A DNA stretch of 64,000 nt from Aquila chrysaetos chrysaetos (GCF_900496995.4 NC_044010.1:7688001-7752000), one strand, 5' to 3'; shown: positions 25,440 through 52,393, counted from the stretch's first letter. Numbers and translations: made by a program. Notes: generated by a model not told the origin, from the letters alone.

Positions 25440-28400
25440 ATTTAATGCAATGACAACTTTATTGAAAGAAAAAACCCAGCACATGTAAGTAAAGATTTCA
25501 CTTCATTACAGAAAAAGTTTTTAGGAAAAAAGATGTTTATCAAAGTAGAAATCAAACAGTGTAAATACACAGAAAAACCACAACAGCAAACAATCAGTAA
25601 CGGTATAAAACATTGTGGAGAATTTCTGAGAGTTTGGGTTTTATTTTACAAAACAATTCCACAGCTGTTAAAAAAAATTTAGTGTTGTCACATTACAGTG
25701 AGGCACGTGGTTTTAAGAAAATATACCATTTCTGTGCTTTCTGTCCTACATGGGCAGTATTTGCTATGGTTGTAAACATCAGTATTTAAGACAAACATAT
25801 TTAAACATCATCCTCCTCCTCAGTTTTGAGAGTCTACAATAGCAACAGTGATCTTTCATTAACATGATTAATCAGAACTAAGCAAGAACCATTCTCAGAA
25901 ACTCAGAGGCTCTTTCAATCTCGTAGCATACAGCAGAAGGGGATGAGCTTCAAGTGCCCACACTGCTCCACAAGGCAGTTCCCAGAACACAAGCTTCAGA
26001 CTGCACATAGGCAACAGTGCCATGAGCCTCCAGATGCACTGGAGGCCAGCTGCAATCTACCCGCAAGTCATGATCGATTCAAGCCTGTCATCCTGCATCT
26101 AGCTGGAAGCCATCCCATAGCAGAGTCTCCACCCTCCCCCAAACTTCCACAGTAGGTATTCACACAAAAAGCCTCTTCCTTTTTTTAAAACATGACTTCT
26201 TAAAAGAATTTCAACTTGGTGCAGAAATTTCTTCCTTGGTTTTTGTAACAGCACATGAACGATCTTATCACTGTAAATACTAAACAAGATGAAATTGTTC
26301 ACATCATCACTGAAGAACTGTCTCAGATAGTACCAGTATTCACAATGGACTTCATCACATAGAGCAAAACTTTGAAGTAACTAAAAAAAATCCCACATTT
26401 TAATGTATAAAATCTCAGTACTTTGGGAACAGATGACTACCACCCTCCCTGTTTCCCTTTCTACAGTATCTGTAAAGTCAGCTGATCCCAGATATACACA
26501 TTTCATGCTAGAACTGCATGCTAAGGCTGCTTGGTTAAGGTTATGTTAGCTGTTCTGCAAAAAGTAAAAAAAAGTGGATAGGCAAGTTGACAGCGAGGCT
26601 GGGCAAAAAGCACTTTCTGGTAGAACACCAAATCCTACTAAGATGGGAATCCAACATCATACAAGTTTCTTCAGGAAAGTCAGCCTTGAGTTACGTGCCA
26701 TAGACAACTAAGCAAGGACTTTGGGAAGGAAGGAGCTTTGTGAGTTAAAACACAAACATCTCTCTTCGCAGTAGAGTGCATAGAATAAACATTCCTGCCT
26801 TGAAGGACATTAAGATACAAAGCTAGAGAAGGCTTCAGAAATGCCCACCATGCTTCCTGCCAAGCAGATAACCAAAGCTGATGATATCAAAACTTAAGAG
26901 AAAGTAGTTTTAATGACAAAAAAAAAAATGGTATAATGGTATAATCTAATTCAGATTGTGGCTGGTGAAGAGGGAACATTCATATACTAGTTTACTCCCT
27001 GATTATGTAAAATCATATAAAATAAAGTATTTTAACAAAGTGGAAAAATCTTTTGCTGCTAAACTTGGCAATAGCCTGAACACAACTACTTATAAGCGAG
27101 TAAGAATCTGAAGAGTTTTGTTCTGGTAGAGAAGAGTTATTTTAAATCAAAACTGCTTATAGATGACATGACAAACCCTGAGTATGTTTCACATATTGGC
27201 AAGAATACAGTGAGTCTCTCCCACTGTCTGACCTTCACAGGAACAGAATACAACACCAAAGGGCAACATAAACCCTAATGGCACTCTGGTGATCCTTATG
27301 CCTTTGCCATCTCCCCTTGGGTTCCCTTCCTTTAAGGGCACAATTACTTAGCCTCATGTGCTATGCAGTCAAATGAAGATTTGTTCTCTCTTACTGAATA
27401 AAAGGCTGTGGAGCTGGAAGTACAGCTTTAAAAAGGAAGAGGGGGGGGAATCCATTAAGTTTACACCATATCTATTAGTAGTTTCCTCAATTTCCTACTT
27501 CTAAGTGGCTGTGCTCACAACAGTCAGCTAAAAAGGTTCCAGTTAGCTAGTATGCAAGTTGAAAAACTAATATTCAACATACCCAATTCTAGTGTTCTTC
27601 TAGACAAACTGCTGGAGAGTCAGGGTACCACAATCCTGCACAAGCTTGTCAAGGAATAAGCAAAAGCCTTTTACTCCTTATCTGAAGTATTCAAAAAAAG
27701 AACCCCAGAAGTCAAATTCCATTGTGTTGGCTGATGATGATCCAAGTTAACATAACTTTCCTGGAGAGGGAAAGGAGAAATAGTGCATGCTATACTTGTA
27801 GCGTTTTCCAGGAACGTCCAGAGATGTTAAAACTAAAGAAATACTGGAATGTAAAAGGCATTAGGGTTGCATTTAAACTGCCCTTATACAAAGGAATTCT
27901 GTAAACATTATCAAAGTCCTAATAAAAGACTAACACAGGTCCTTTGACAGATGTAAATTAGGTTTTGAACCTACTCCCTGATAAAAAAGACACACATCAG
28001 TTAGATACTTGTCTTAGATCAGTCAGGGAAAAGAAGTATCAGTATTCTTTAATTCCCAGTCTCTCTTGGGCATTTAACTAATTCCTCCTTTCAAGAAAAG
28101 CAATAGTCAACCCAGTTATTTCAACACTAACTTCCAAATCCTAGGGGTGGGGGGGAAGCAGCACTGGGACATAACACTTGAACATCATCCTGTATAATTG
28201 CTTCATCCCAGTATCAGTGCCATGTTTTCAAGGTGGCATTTTCCATTCAAATGCTTTTGTAACAGTAACTCTAGCCAGCTGGAATCCACACAAAGCCTGT
28301 TAAAGTTTCCTTTTCATACCATCCTCAGAAGGGAATATTTCTTCTTTTTAGAGGATCCTAACAGCAGTTAAGGACACTTACGTTTAAGATTTTCTATTAA

Positions 28401-29998
28401 CTCAGTTTCTAGTAACTTTCTGGAATCCATACAATTATTGACTTCACTGTAGGCTTATACTTTATTGCCAAGTAGATCTAGGTTTTTCCTACATTAAAAA
28501 CTTTGTGGTACATGTCAAGGATACACTTGCCATGCAAGCACAACGCTGTTAAATGACTAAATTCCTGGTAGATGGAGTAAGAGAGGCTTCAGCTCATACT
28601 AAAGTCCACTGGATAATCATCTTCATAGACACTGACTCCAGCAAGACAGTTTGGTAAGCAGAAAAGTGAAAGCAGTTAAACAGTATCTCACATAACAGAA
28701 GCGGGAATCTGTGCGCAGATATTAAAAAACTGACCACTGCAATGGTTTGGGAGTAAATGATTATACATAGCTCAGAAGATAAAGAGAATGTAGAGTGGCC
28801 TTGGAATTTGGATACCGACTGTTCAGCTTTTGTTTGGAGCTGGCAGCTAGATTGTTACACGCTTTCTTTGCTAGGACAGGCAATAGAAAATTGTACTTTC
28901 TCCTCAAAGCAGAAGTTCACTACTATATACAAGAGCTTTAGGAGAAATGAAACTGATCCCACTTAAAAAAAAAAATAGGATTGTTGGAGTTTTAACTTAG
29001 TTACAAGTTCAGAAGAAAATGTCTTCTCCCTAGCCCAGACTGCTTAAACAATAGCCCACTTCCACCTCATCAACAGAGTTTGTCCTTTGAGACAGGACAT
29101 ACATAAATTCTCCTTTTGCTTACCTATCATGCCCTCAGCTTCACACTGCTCCTGTGCTACAGCTGGGGAAGAAGAGAAGCACCTTGCTCCACATGGAAAA
29201 TTTCAGTTTCTTACCTTGTATGTGTTGCCTTGCCTACAGCTAATGGTAAAGAACTCAGGCTCCTGGCAGCTGAAAAAATTCTATTAACCTTATTTTGCAA
29301 GTGCTTTTCCTACAGGAACAAGTTTTTACAGATGCAAATGTCCCTTTCATGTATTTTAAGGAAACACCATCAGTCTAAACTGAAAATTAAGTACTTCGTT
29401 AAAGATGCAAACATTTCATACTTATTCCAAAACAGCCTTTTCACTTAGAATTAAATTTTTTAGAAGTCTCATAAACCTAAAATTTTGCAAGGGAGGCAGG
29501 AAAAGAAAGAATACCAATATTCCATTATCCAAGGCAAATAGTGCAAAGATTAAGTGACTACATGCTATTTAAAAAACCCCAAGTTGTCAGTAAGAAATCA
29601 GTTGCCAACTGATTTCTTTTTCTTGAAAAAGAAATCCTCTAGACTGGCATAGTCCCATCAGAGTCGAGGTCTCCATTTTACAGACTTCACGTATTACTTT
29701 GTTACTTTTGCAAAACCACACAAATACATGATTTTACATAAGAGTTATTATAACAAATTCTGGACCTTTGCCCAGTTCTTCTGCCAGACCGAACTTCATT
29801 TGATCACAAGCACCCTGTCCTACAGACACCATTGCTTACAAAACCAGGCAATTGCATACACTGGATTTAACACAAGGAGCTTCTAACAACAAGCTGAAAG
29901 GCACATGTTTAAGACAGAAGTAGAAAAATACATACACAGTGATCTTAACATAGTTCTACTATACTTCCTAGAACTTTGTGAAGCATCCAGTATTCCTG
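25440..29998 (-). other. SFT2D2: SFT2D2 long 3' UTR (inferred)
   Basis: No exon of another gene lies in the 4.5 kb beyond the SFT2D2 stop. The sequence is AT-rich and repeat-poor, and a minus-strand AATAAA occurs at 25458-25463, with another possible signal near 28461-28466. Mammalian SFT2D2 transcripts have long 3' UTRs, as I recall, so the distal signal is plausible. The true end needs transcript data. Confidence 0.5.
25458..25463 (-). terminator. SFT2D2: SFT2D2 candidate distal poly(A) signal
   Basis: AATAAA on the minus strand, followed by a G/T-containing stretch, is the farthest convincing hexamer before the TBX19 intergenic region. A proximal alternative lies near 28461-28466. Confidence 0.4.
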
Positions 29999-36041
<6,043 letters not shown>

Positions 36042-36520
36042 GCCGCCCGCCTCGGCCCGCGCCCCGGCGGCTCTGCCTCACGCACGGCCGGACTGCCCTT
36101 CCCCTCCTCAGGGACTACCAGCTCCGGCGTGCACCGCGCCGCCGGCGGCTACCTGCGCTCGGCAGGTAGATGAAGGCCGGCGGCGACGGCGCGGAGGCTG
36201 CCGGGGGATGTAGTCCCCCGGGCGGGGGAGGCGGGACGGCACCCGGCGGCGAGAGGGGAGAGACCGGCCGCCTCCCGGTCTTGAGGAGCGGCGAAGCGGC
36301 GGTGAGTCCCCCCGGGGCAGCGGGGCCCGGCGGGGGGGGAGGGCCGGAGGCGCCCCGAGCAGCCGTGCGGCGGCGAGCCCTGCGCTCGGAGCCACAGCCC
36401 GCCGCCGTCTCCTGAGGCGGTGCCCCGCCGCCACGGGGGTCGGGTGAGGGACGCCGAGGGGAAAAAGGTCCTGGCAATGGCGTAGCTGGGCCTCTGCTCC
36501 CCGCCGGACGCGCCAGCCGC

Positions 36521-37310
36521 CCTGTGACAGCTCTCCTGGAGCGGGCGCACGAACTCCAGCGCTGCAAACCCTCCGAAGCAGTGAGACTGAGAAAGACCAG
36601 CCTAGCGCCGATTTCCAGGTTCGTGGGGCAGAGAGATCGTCTTCACCCACATCTGTTGTTCCCTTCCTTTTCATTCTCTCCCCATATCCCTCTACCGCTG
36701 CAGTGGACTTAAATAATCCTCTGTTACCGAATGAATTTTGATCACTTCCGTGCTGCATTCATTTGCAGCCTCTTCTTCATCCCAACGCTAAAATCTTTAG
36801 CGAAACGAGTGCAGGACGATGAAAAAAGCCACCAGAATTTAGGACTCTAATGGGGAATACAGAGGACCTCACAGTAACTTATAGGTTTGGTTTGGGTTTT
36901 TTAAGAGACAGCAAACACTCCCACTTTCCCTGTGACTCGGGCATTTCTTACTCTTCCAAGCATACGACAGCTGACATCCAAACTGTCCTAGTGTTTTCCA
37001 GCCTACAGAAAGTAAGAGTCCACACCCTCTGGCAGTTTTACTTGTCTAGTTGTATCCCATCTCCTCCCACCACTTTTGAATCCATTACTTGGCAATAGTG
37101 AAGATCATAGAAACAGTAATATAGATTTCTTTTTGCTTCAACTACTGTGGCTCTTCCCCTGTTCTGAAGAAGTCTCACCTTACTTTCGTCACTAGCCAGA
37201 GCAGTCTGATGACAGGCAAAGGCATATGGAGGCAGCATCTTACTAGCATGGAAAATTCAGCAGCACAAGTAGTTATTTCAGTTTATTTTGCTCAGATAAA
37301 AACAGAACTA
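36521..37310. other. Spacer between SFT2D2 promoter and TIPRL 3' end
   Basis: This spacer contains the left copy of the 233-bp direct duplication (36640-36872) and then AT-rich sequence. No coding exon is recognised. Confidence 0.6.
36640..36872 (+). repeat. Direct duplication, copy A (CpG-retaining)
   Basis: This copy aligns over its whole length with 38005-38237 in the same orientation, starting at tcttcacccacatctgttg and ending at acagaggacctcac. By eye there are about 20 differences in 233 bases, or roughly 91% identity. It still holds several CpG dinucleotides that copy B lacks. The flanks do not match. I do not recognise the unit as a known repeat family. Confidence 0.9.
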
Positions 37311-37333
37311 TAAAATGTTTGGTACATTTTATT
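37282..37333 (-). terminator. TIPRL: TIPRL candidate distal poly(A) signals
   Basis: Minus-strand AATAAA hexamers occur at 37328-37333 and 37282-37287. Using them would give a 3' UTR of about 2.8 kb that includes copy B of the duplication and an old retroposon fragment. Confidence 0.35.
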
Positions 37334-38004
37334 TAGCAACATACAAGAATATAAACTGACACGTTAAACTTGCCACAAAACAGCTGGAGAATCACCCCAC
37401 TCCCTCCCCCTAAAATTATGTATCCGAAGTGGTACTTTTCTGTGGAAAATTTGTACCAGTGAGTTTATACTGCTGCTTCTTGATAATCCATGTGGTGTAA
37501 GAGAGTCACAAAGTGCTACAAGTTTTACTTTGTAGTAACTGTAACTTCCTAAACATGTTCTTGTGATTGCCCCAACACATGTGTTCCACTTAAATGCACA
37601 GCACCCAAAATAGATGGATATCACATACCTATATAGTCAGGATTCAAGTCCATTCAAGACAATTGTATCAACAGGTCACAAATTAGTATGTATGATGGAC
37701 AAGATAAAATACACAGTATAAGCTAAACATGCAGAGCACCCTTTTCAACGCTAGGTGTCGATTCTGCAGGCTCCCCCCCACTATACTTTAGCCTAATAAG
37801 GCTTAATATTAGCATCACTGACCAAACCCAAATCATAATTTTAATTAATGAATGCAGATATAGTTTCCTTCATGCTAGCAATACATCAGCTCTCCTCTCA
37901 GTCACTACCAGCTTTAAAGTGTGTTTTTATAAGCCTTTAAGGCATGTAAAATAATATATGCTTAGAATAAAAGTGCCATGATTTACTTGTACCAGCAAAA
38001 TATC

Positions 38005-38237
38005 TCTTCACCCACATCTGTTGTTCCCTTCCTCTTCACTCTCTCCCCATATCCCTCTACCACTGGAGTGGACCTAAATAATCTTCTATTACTGAATGAA
38101 TTTTGATCACCTCCGTGCTGCATTCATTTGCAGCCCTTTCTTCATCCTGACACTAAAATCTTTAGGAAACAAGTGCAGAAAGATGAAAAAAAGCCACCAG
38201 AATTTAGGACTCTAATGGGGAATACAGAGGGCCTCAC
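38005..38237 (+). repeat. Direct duplication, copy B (CpG-depleted)
   Basis: This is the partner of 36640-36872, in the same orientation and about 91% identical by eye. At several positions copy A has CG and copy B has CA or TG, as in acc(g/a)ctg, tta(cc/ct)gaatg and aa(cg/ac)ct. That fits methylation decay outside the CpG island. Copy B would lie in the long TIPRL 3' UTR. Confidence 0.9.
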
Positions 38238-38499
38238 CTCTATTTCAAAGTGGCCATAAATTCACTCACCCAGATCATGTCTGGCTGATAATTTCTTTCA
38301 GAGACTGTTTAATTTCAGTTCTCTTCTCTCATTTTATCCTATGGATCATAAAATTTTTTGCAGTAATCCTTTCCAAAGGATTCCAAAGATAAGGCTGAAA
38401 GTGTATTCAGGAAAAAAAAATATTCTAATCAATAACTTATTACAAAATAATCCTCGCAGACTTTCAGTGCGTTAGGTATGTATTTTACATACATTTTTA

Positions 38500-38626
38500 C
38501 ATACACGGAACTGAGGCACAGAGAAGTGACTTCCCCATGGTTAGAGTAAATCAGTGACACAGGAAAAACTGCAGTTAGTTCCTGCCTTTCAACCTTATGA
38601 TCAATTCATTAGACCAGGCTGCCTCA
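38500..38626 (-). mobile_element. MIR/L3-type ancient retroposon remnant
   Basis: The plus strand shows gaactgaggcacagagaagtg, acttccccatggtt, aatcagtgacacagg and attagaccaggctgcct. That is the reverse complement of a MIR/L3-type body and tail in the expected order. It is one of the clearer ancient remnants in the window. Confidence 0.6.
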
Positions 38627-40041
38627 AATAAAAGTGAAATAAAGTGTGTTGTTCGTTTTTTTTAAGAAAACAGTCACTTAGATGGCAGTAGACTTTTTTT
38701 CTGAAAATGTCAGGGTCTTCTCTAAGTGAAAACCATTTCTCAGAAGACCTGGTTAAGTACCAGGTTTTGAGATGGGTTGTTTCTATTAAGCCATGGAGTG
38801 TAGAATATGAAGATTTTTAAACAAAAACTCCAAGACATCAGGATGTGTACACATTCTTATCTGCCATCGCCTTAAACCACAAGGCCTGCTTTTTGCTACA
38901 GTCATTTGCTTCTTGCACTTGAGTGTGAGCAGTAAACCTAGCCAAGTCTGTTTAGCTCCCCCATTCTTAGGCCAAACCATTAACATAATTTAGGATTTCC
39001 AAAAGCAATACAAATATTTGAAGTTTAATCTACACAGTGTTGAGTTAAAACCATGACTATACATGTGATCACATTTCTATTATTATCAGAACTTGAAGAA
39101 TTTTAAAAATAAACCAAAATGATGTTTCTGGAATACATGTTAGCATCCTTTTAAGGCTATATAGGATCTTGTTTCTCAAACTGCAAATACCAGCATCCTT
39201 TAGGGAGTAGAGACTAAACACCCCTCTCTTCCCCAGCCTTAAGCCACTCTGCAATTTAGCAATTTGACTGTCAGGGCAGTATAACCATCATACATGGGCA
39301 CCATCCAATACGTCTAACAGAAGGTCAATACAGTACAGTGCGTCTCCAATATAGTACGTGACTGTAGCAGCATACCAACCCCAAGTAATAGTCTCCAGAA
39401 CTGCCTAGAGAAATCTGGCTAACATCAGATTAAACTAGTATTTGTGAAGAGACTTACCAGTGTGTTAACCTCCAGCTTTTCTCCTGCTCTGGAGTTAATG
39501 CCTCACAAATAAGGTAATTTTACCTCTATATATAGTGTCCAACAAATGCAATTTTTTTTTTCTTCCTTAAACCTATCCTCAGATGAGATGAATATTCTTA
39601 AGTTAGAATCTGGATCAGAGACTCCAAAAAGTAACATAGTTGGTTATCAGCTCATAGTAGGGGAAGCAAAGCAAAATGTTTAGTTTAGGTCTGACAGCTC
39701 AAAATAAATGCAGAGGAAAACTTTTTTTTTTTTCCCTGTGGATAATTTCTCAATAAAAATAAAATTATGTGTATTTTATGACTCCAGTAGTCTCTTAGTA
39801 TCTGAAGCAGCACAGAAGTGTTTGCGGTGGAGGGTCCAGACAATACTGCCTAACCAGTGAACTAAACAGAATCCACATTCTTAATTGTGAGCCTTTCTCC
39901 AATGCCATTGAAAATTATAACTCACGACCAGCCTATCATTAACTCCAGATACAGGTTAAAAAAGAAACAAACAAAAAACACCATTAGCAAAACCTGCTTG
40001 AAATGTTTTCTCTCAGGGCTACAGAAAAATTAGCCAGATTC

Positions 40042-40047
40042 TTTATT
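40042..40047 (-). terminator. TIPRL: TIPRL candidate proximal poly(A) signal
   Basis: A minus-strand AATAAA about 90 bases after the stop codon. Another AATAAA overlaps the stop codon itself (40131-40136), so tandem or alternative polyadenylation is plausible. Confidence 0.4.
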
Positions 40048-40132
40048 CCACTAGTAGTGAAACCGCCCCCCATGGCAATGGTTACATGATCACATTATCT
40101 CCAGCCTACTTCAAGTCCATATAAAGTCACAT

Positions 40133-48805
<8,673 letters not shown>

Positions 48806-49430
48806 GGCGGAGGCGAGGGGGAAGGCCCCGCCAAGGAGAAGACAACCGGGGCCGAAAGAGACGGCGGCGGCGGAGCCTGCCCCGCCTCGCCTCTCCGCCG
48901 CAGCCCGTACACCCCGAGCGGCAGCGACTGAAGGGACTTCCGCTTCCGGTGGACGTGCCCCTGCGCGCGCAGCCCGGAAGCCGTGCGGCGGCGGGAGGTG
49001 ACGCACGGGGCGGGGACGGGGGACGATGGCGGCCGACCCCGCGCTGCTTTGCGTCCCCGGAGCCGTCGGGAGGGGGGTGTCTCCGGCCTTCTCTGCCCGG
49101 CGGTGCCGCGGTGGGCAGCTGGGCGCGAAGAGCCGGCGAGCTCGCCTCAGCCCGCTGTTCCCGGGGTACCGGGCTGCAGCAGCCGGCGCAAAAGGTGCGT
49201 CTGCCCGGCGGGCGTTCGTGCCTCCAGCCGCATCCCCGGTGGTACCTCGCCCAGCCCAGCCCAGCCCAGCCCGAGGGTGGCGGGCGGGGGGCTGCTCTGG
49301 TCCTGCCACGGGGGCTGGGCGGCAGGATGCCTGCGGCGGTGCTGCCAACGGAGGGGCGAGAGGGGCTACGGGGAGCTCGGAAGCCCTGGCGGCCCCGGGC
49401 CGTTCTCCCTGGCCGCGCTCAGTGGTTCAG

Positions 49431-50040
49431 CAAGCATTACCCGGCTCCAACGTACAGAGACCCTGTGCTGGTTTAGATACTAACAGATGTGGGTGCATAC
49501 GTATCGTGTGGAACCTCCTGTGCTGGTTGGATAGCTTCCTGAATGGCCTTTTAAAAAGGTCAAAATGGGACAGCATGGTAAGCTTAAAGTCCTGTAGAAA
49601 AGCATCGGTAGAAGTGGTTGAGAACAACATGTAACTTACTATTCCAGCACTGATGGCCGGGTGCTGCTCTTGCTTTTCCATGTCATCGAAAGGACGGAGT
49701 GACTCCCCAGGAGCTTCCCTTAGCAGGGGGACATGACGCACGGTCCGGCTCCTTCTGCTGGACAGGCCAGGGCAAGCTAGGACAGCAGCCATGGGAATGT
49801 GACCCTCCCCATGTCATGAAAAACTCTTCCAAAGCACAGAGCAACCGAAGCACAGCAAACTCAAGCCAGACTGGTCGTCCAGGCTATGGGGAAGCTGGGA
49901 ATTGGGGATGCGACATATCATTGACCCTTTACACTGTGCTCACCCGTGTCTTGTTTCAGGTGGGGGGGGAAGAACTCCTCCCAAAATCTGCTCTGAGTTG
50001 CTTGTCATAGCGTTTCGCGGTCTAGGAGGTCTAGCAATTG
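49431..50040. other. TIPRL-GPR161 inter-island spacer
   Basis: Moderately GC-balanced sequence between two CpG islands. No exon is recognised. A divergent noncoding transcript from the TIPRL island would run through here on the plus strand, but nothing in the sequence proves one. Confidence 0.5.
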
Positions 50041-51080
50041 GGATCAGCCCCTCTCTGCGACTGACTCGCTCCGCGGGCCGGGGCACGTCACTTCACCCGA
50101 TCTGTGTAAAATGGATTCCCCCCCCTTCTAACCGGATCCCTGCCTTAGTCGGCGAAGGAGGGCTGCGAGGAGCCCTGCGGTGCCGGGGAGCGGCGGCTGT
50201 ACCGCGGGGTAGATGCGGTGCCCCCCCTTCAGCCGGGGCGGAGCGGAGCTGCCCGGCCGGGCGAGCCCTCTGCCCGGGACGGGGCTGTCCTGGCGGCTCC
50301 CCGCAAGCCCCTGGCGTCGCAGGCCGAGACTCGGGGCCGGGCGGTGGGGGGAACCCGCCCGCTCGCCCGCCGGGGGGCGGCCGCAGAGAAAATGGCGGTC
50401 GGCGAGGCCGGGGAGGGGGCGCGGCGGGATGAGACGGCGGGGCGGGCCGGCGGGGAGGGGGCAGGGGCACGGCCGTGGCGGGGGAGGGTCGGGCCGCGGC
50501 TCGGGGCCTCTCTGCCGCCGGCGGCTGTGTGGGGGGGTCCGGGGTGCTGTAACCCCAAACTTCCCGCTCTGGCGGCGGCGACGGGCGGTGAGTGCAGTGC
50601 CGGCACCGGCGGACAGGGCGGGGGACGGGGGGACCCGCTCGCCGCCGGGGGGTGGGTGGGTGTGTGTTGGGGCGGGGGGGGGTGTCGATGGATGCCCGGG
50701 GCGGAGGACCCTGCCCCCGCCCTTTGTTCGCTGCCGGAGGGAGCGCGGGGGCAAAATGGCGACCCCCTGCCTCCTCCACCGCATCTCCGACTCGACACCG
50801 CCGGCTTTGTGCGTGCCGCCACGCCTGGCCGGGCCGCCCGCAGCCGGGCAGGGATGGATGGGATGCTCTCCGCGCCCCGGGCTGCCCACCTCTCCCGGAG
50901 GCCTTCTCCTCCCCCCGGGGTGCAGCGGGGCCCTGAGGGGACGGGGAGCAGCACCAGATGGCCCCGGCGTCGCTCGCGTAGGCAGCGGCCGCGGCCCCTC
51001 GGGGGTAGCCGCCTTTCCAAAACCTGCACCGGTCAAAAAGTGTTGGAAAGGCTCGCAGAGGTGGTGCAGGCGTGCTGAGA
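50040..51080. promoter_or_regulatory. GPR161: CpG island and promoter of GPR161
   Basis: Extremely GC-rich DNA with plus-strand YY1-like motifs AAAATGGCGG at 50389-50398 and CAAAATGGCGAC at 50752-50763. A consensus splice donor follows base 50587 (GGGCG|GTGAGT). A noncoding first exon of GPR161 probably starts between about 50.3 and 50.5 kb and ends at 50587. Overlapping frames up to 356 codons on both strands follow from GC content. Confidence 0.75.
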
Positions 51081-51194
51081 GAGAAACTTGAGGAGAAGCG
51101 GTGTTGCAAACAGTCGGCAGACAGCTGCGCTAGAGAAGAGCTAAGTTGTGTTTTACAAAGCATGGCCCAGTAATGTCTTTAATTATGCTCTTAG

Positions 51195-51283
51195 GAAGCA
51201 CAGATTAAAATGGAAAAAACGCGGCTCTCCAGCCTGACATTGCTGCCTGAGGCCACAGCAGCCGCGCAGACGGAAGCCTTTCT
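51195..51283 (+). other. GPR161: Candidate 5' UTR exon of GPR161
   Basis: An 89-base segment has a good acceptor (ATGCTCTTAG) and a good donor (TTTCT|GTGAGTA). It contains an upstream ATG at 51210 that opens 24 codons. If the segment is spliced to the next acceptor at 52144, that frame ends within five codons, making it a short upstream open reading frame. Confidence 0.5.
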
Positions 51284-52393
51284 GTGAGTACTCCTGCCCG
51301 TTTGGGAGCCGTGGGTGGGCACAGCCACAGAGTTAGCCGAGATAACTTTCCCCGAGTCCCTGATTTCCAAGAAATGCTAACATCAACTCTGTATTAATTG
51401 GTGGACTCTTTAGTTTTCTGGTTTGCATATTTGCATTTTTTGGTGGTGCTTTTTCTTCAGTATGCTGGCCTGCAGATGGGTGAAGGATTGAATGAAGTAG
51501 GTAGGAGTGCCTGTTGGAGGCAGCGGGGAGAAAGCTGCTAAGGAACTGGGAGAAATACCGAGGTTTCACAGAACGAGGTTGTGAGTCAGTGGGATGGATG
51601 CTAACACTGAGAAGTCAAGGGTTAAAGGTTCTCAAACATTTCTGTAGGGTGGACCACAGCTTAATGCAAGGAAATGTCTTTCGAACCTCATGTACAGAAA
51701 GCCAGTTCCCCCAGTCCTTTGGCAGTAAAATAGAATCACCGCTGTAGCTAAGGTGATTATGAACATGGAGAAGCGATGTTAGGAGAGTACATGCAATGAT
51801 CCCTGAGTCTTTGAATGTTACTTAGCAACTGTTGAGTCAGCAGGGTATGACTAGCTAGGCATCCACAGACCACCAGCAAATACTGTATAGGCAGAATATA
51901 AGGTAACAATCAGAGTAAATGGGCAGAATTAAAAAAAAGTAAGTTACTTTTTTTTAAAGTGAGAGAAACAAAGACTGGTAGTGACATTCTTGTTGTTTCT
52001 TCACAGCCTAGATGAAGGGACTGAGTGAGATGTACAGCTGATTAGTATGGCTTAGAAACAAGTAAGATCCTTAGAAAATGTGAAAGTAAAATGTGCTAAT
52101 TTTCTTCCTTGTTTCCCCCCTTCCACCTCTTTTTGTCTTTCAGTTTCTTCCCTGTTCTAGGCTTGGCACTGTCATTGACCTCTTTGGTGTACCCATAGGC
52201 AATTTCCTGCCCCTTCACTTTCCCTTCTAAAATGGTTTCCTGCATCCTACAGGTAAATTTTAATTAAGAGAGGCAAAAGGGCCTCCAGTCTTTGGAGAGA
52301 GCTTGAAGAAATCTTGCCCGAATGTTTCTGAGCGTTGTTCTGCTTCTAGCTGCTCATCATGTCTTGGCTGCTCCAGCTCTGCACGCTCTGACC
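51284..52393 (+). other. GPR161: GPR161 5' intron and remaining 5' UTR
   Basis: Ordinary sequence up to a strong pyrimidine-rich acceptor (CTTTTTGTCTTTCAG) whose exon would begin at 52144 and run into the first coding exon. An in-frame ATG at 52322 precedes the conserved start at 52394. No other gene is seen. Confidence 0.55.

Larger units (their letters stand above)
37300..40132 (-). other. TIPRL: TIPRL 3' UTR, longest form (inferred)
   Basis: This is the region beyond the TIPRL stop up to the distal hexamers. A proximal hexamer at 40042-40047 could end a much shorter transcript about 100 bases after the stop. No other exon is recognised. Confidence 0.45.

Noticed and set aside
36108-36758. 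216-codon minus-strand frame upstream of SFT2D2
   Set aside because: It lies in the CpG island, is arginine/proline-rich, and shares the region with three other open frames.
49026-49634. 202-codon plus-strand frame starting MAADPALLCV upstream of TIPRL
   Set aside because: Its ATG is part of a YY1-like motif, the frame overlaps two others, and no protein family is recognisable. A noncoding divergent transcript is possible but unproven.
50093-51163. Long overlapping open frames (up to 356 codons) on both strands in the GPR161 CpG island
   Set aside because: Several frames on both strands are open at once, are proline/arginine/glycine-rich and show no family motif, as expected in very GC-rich DNA.
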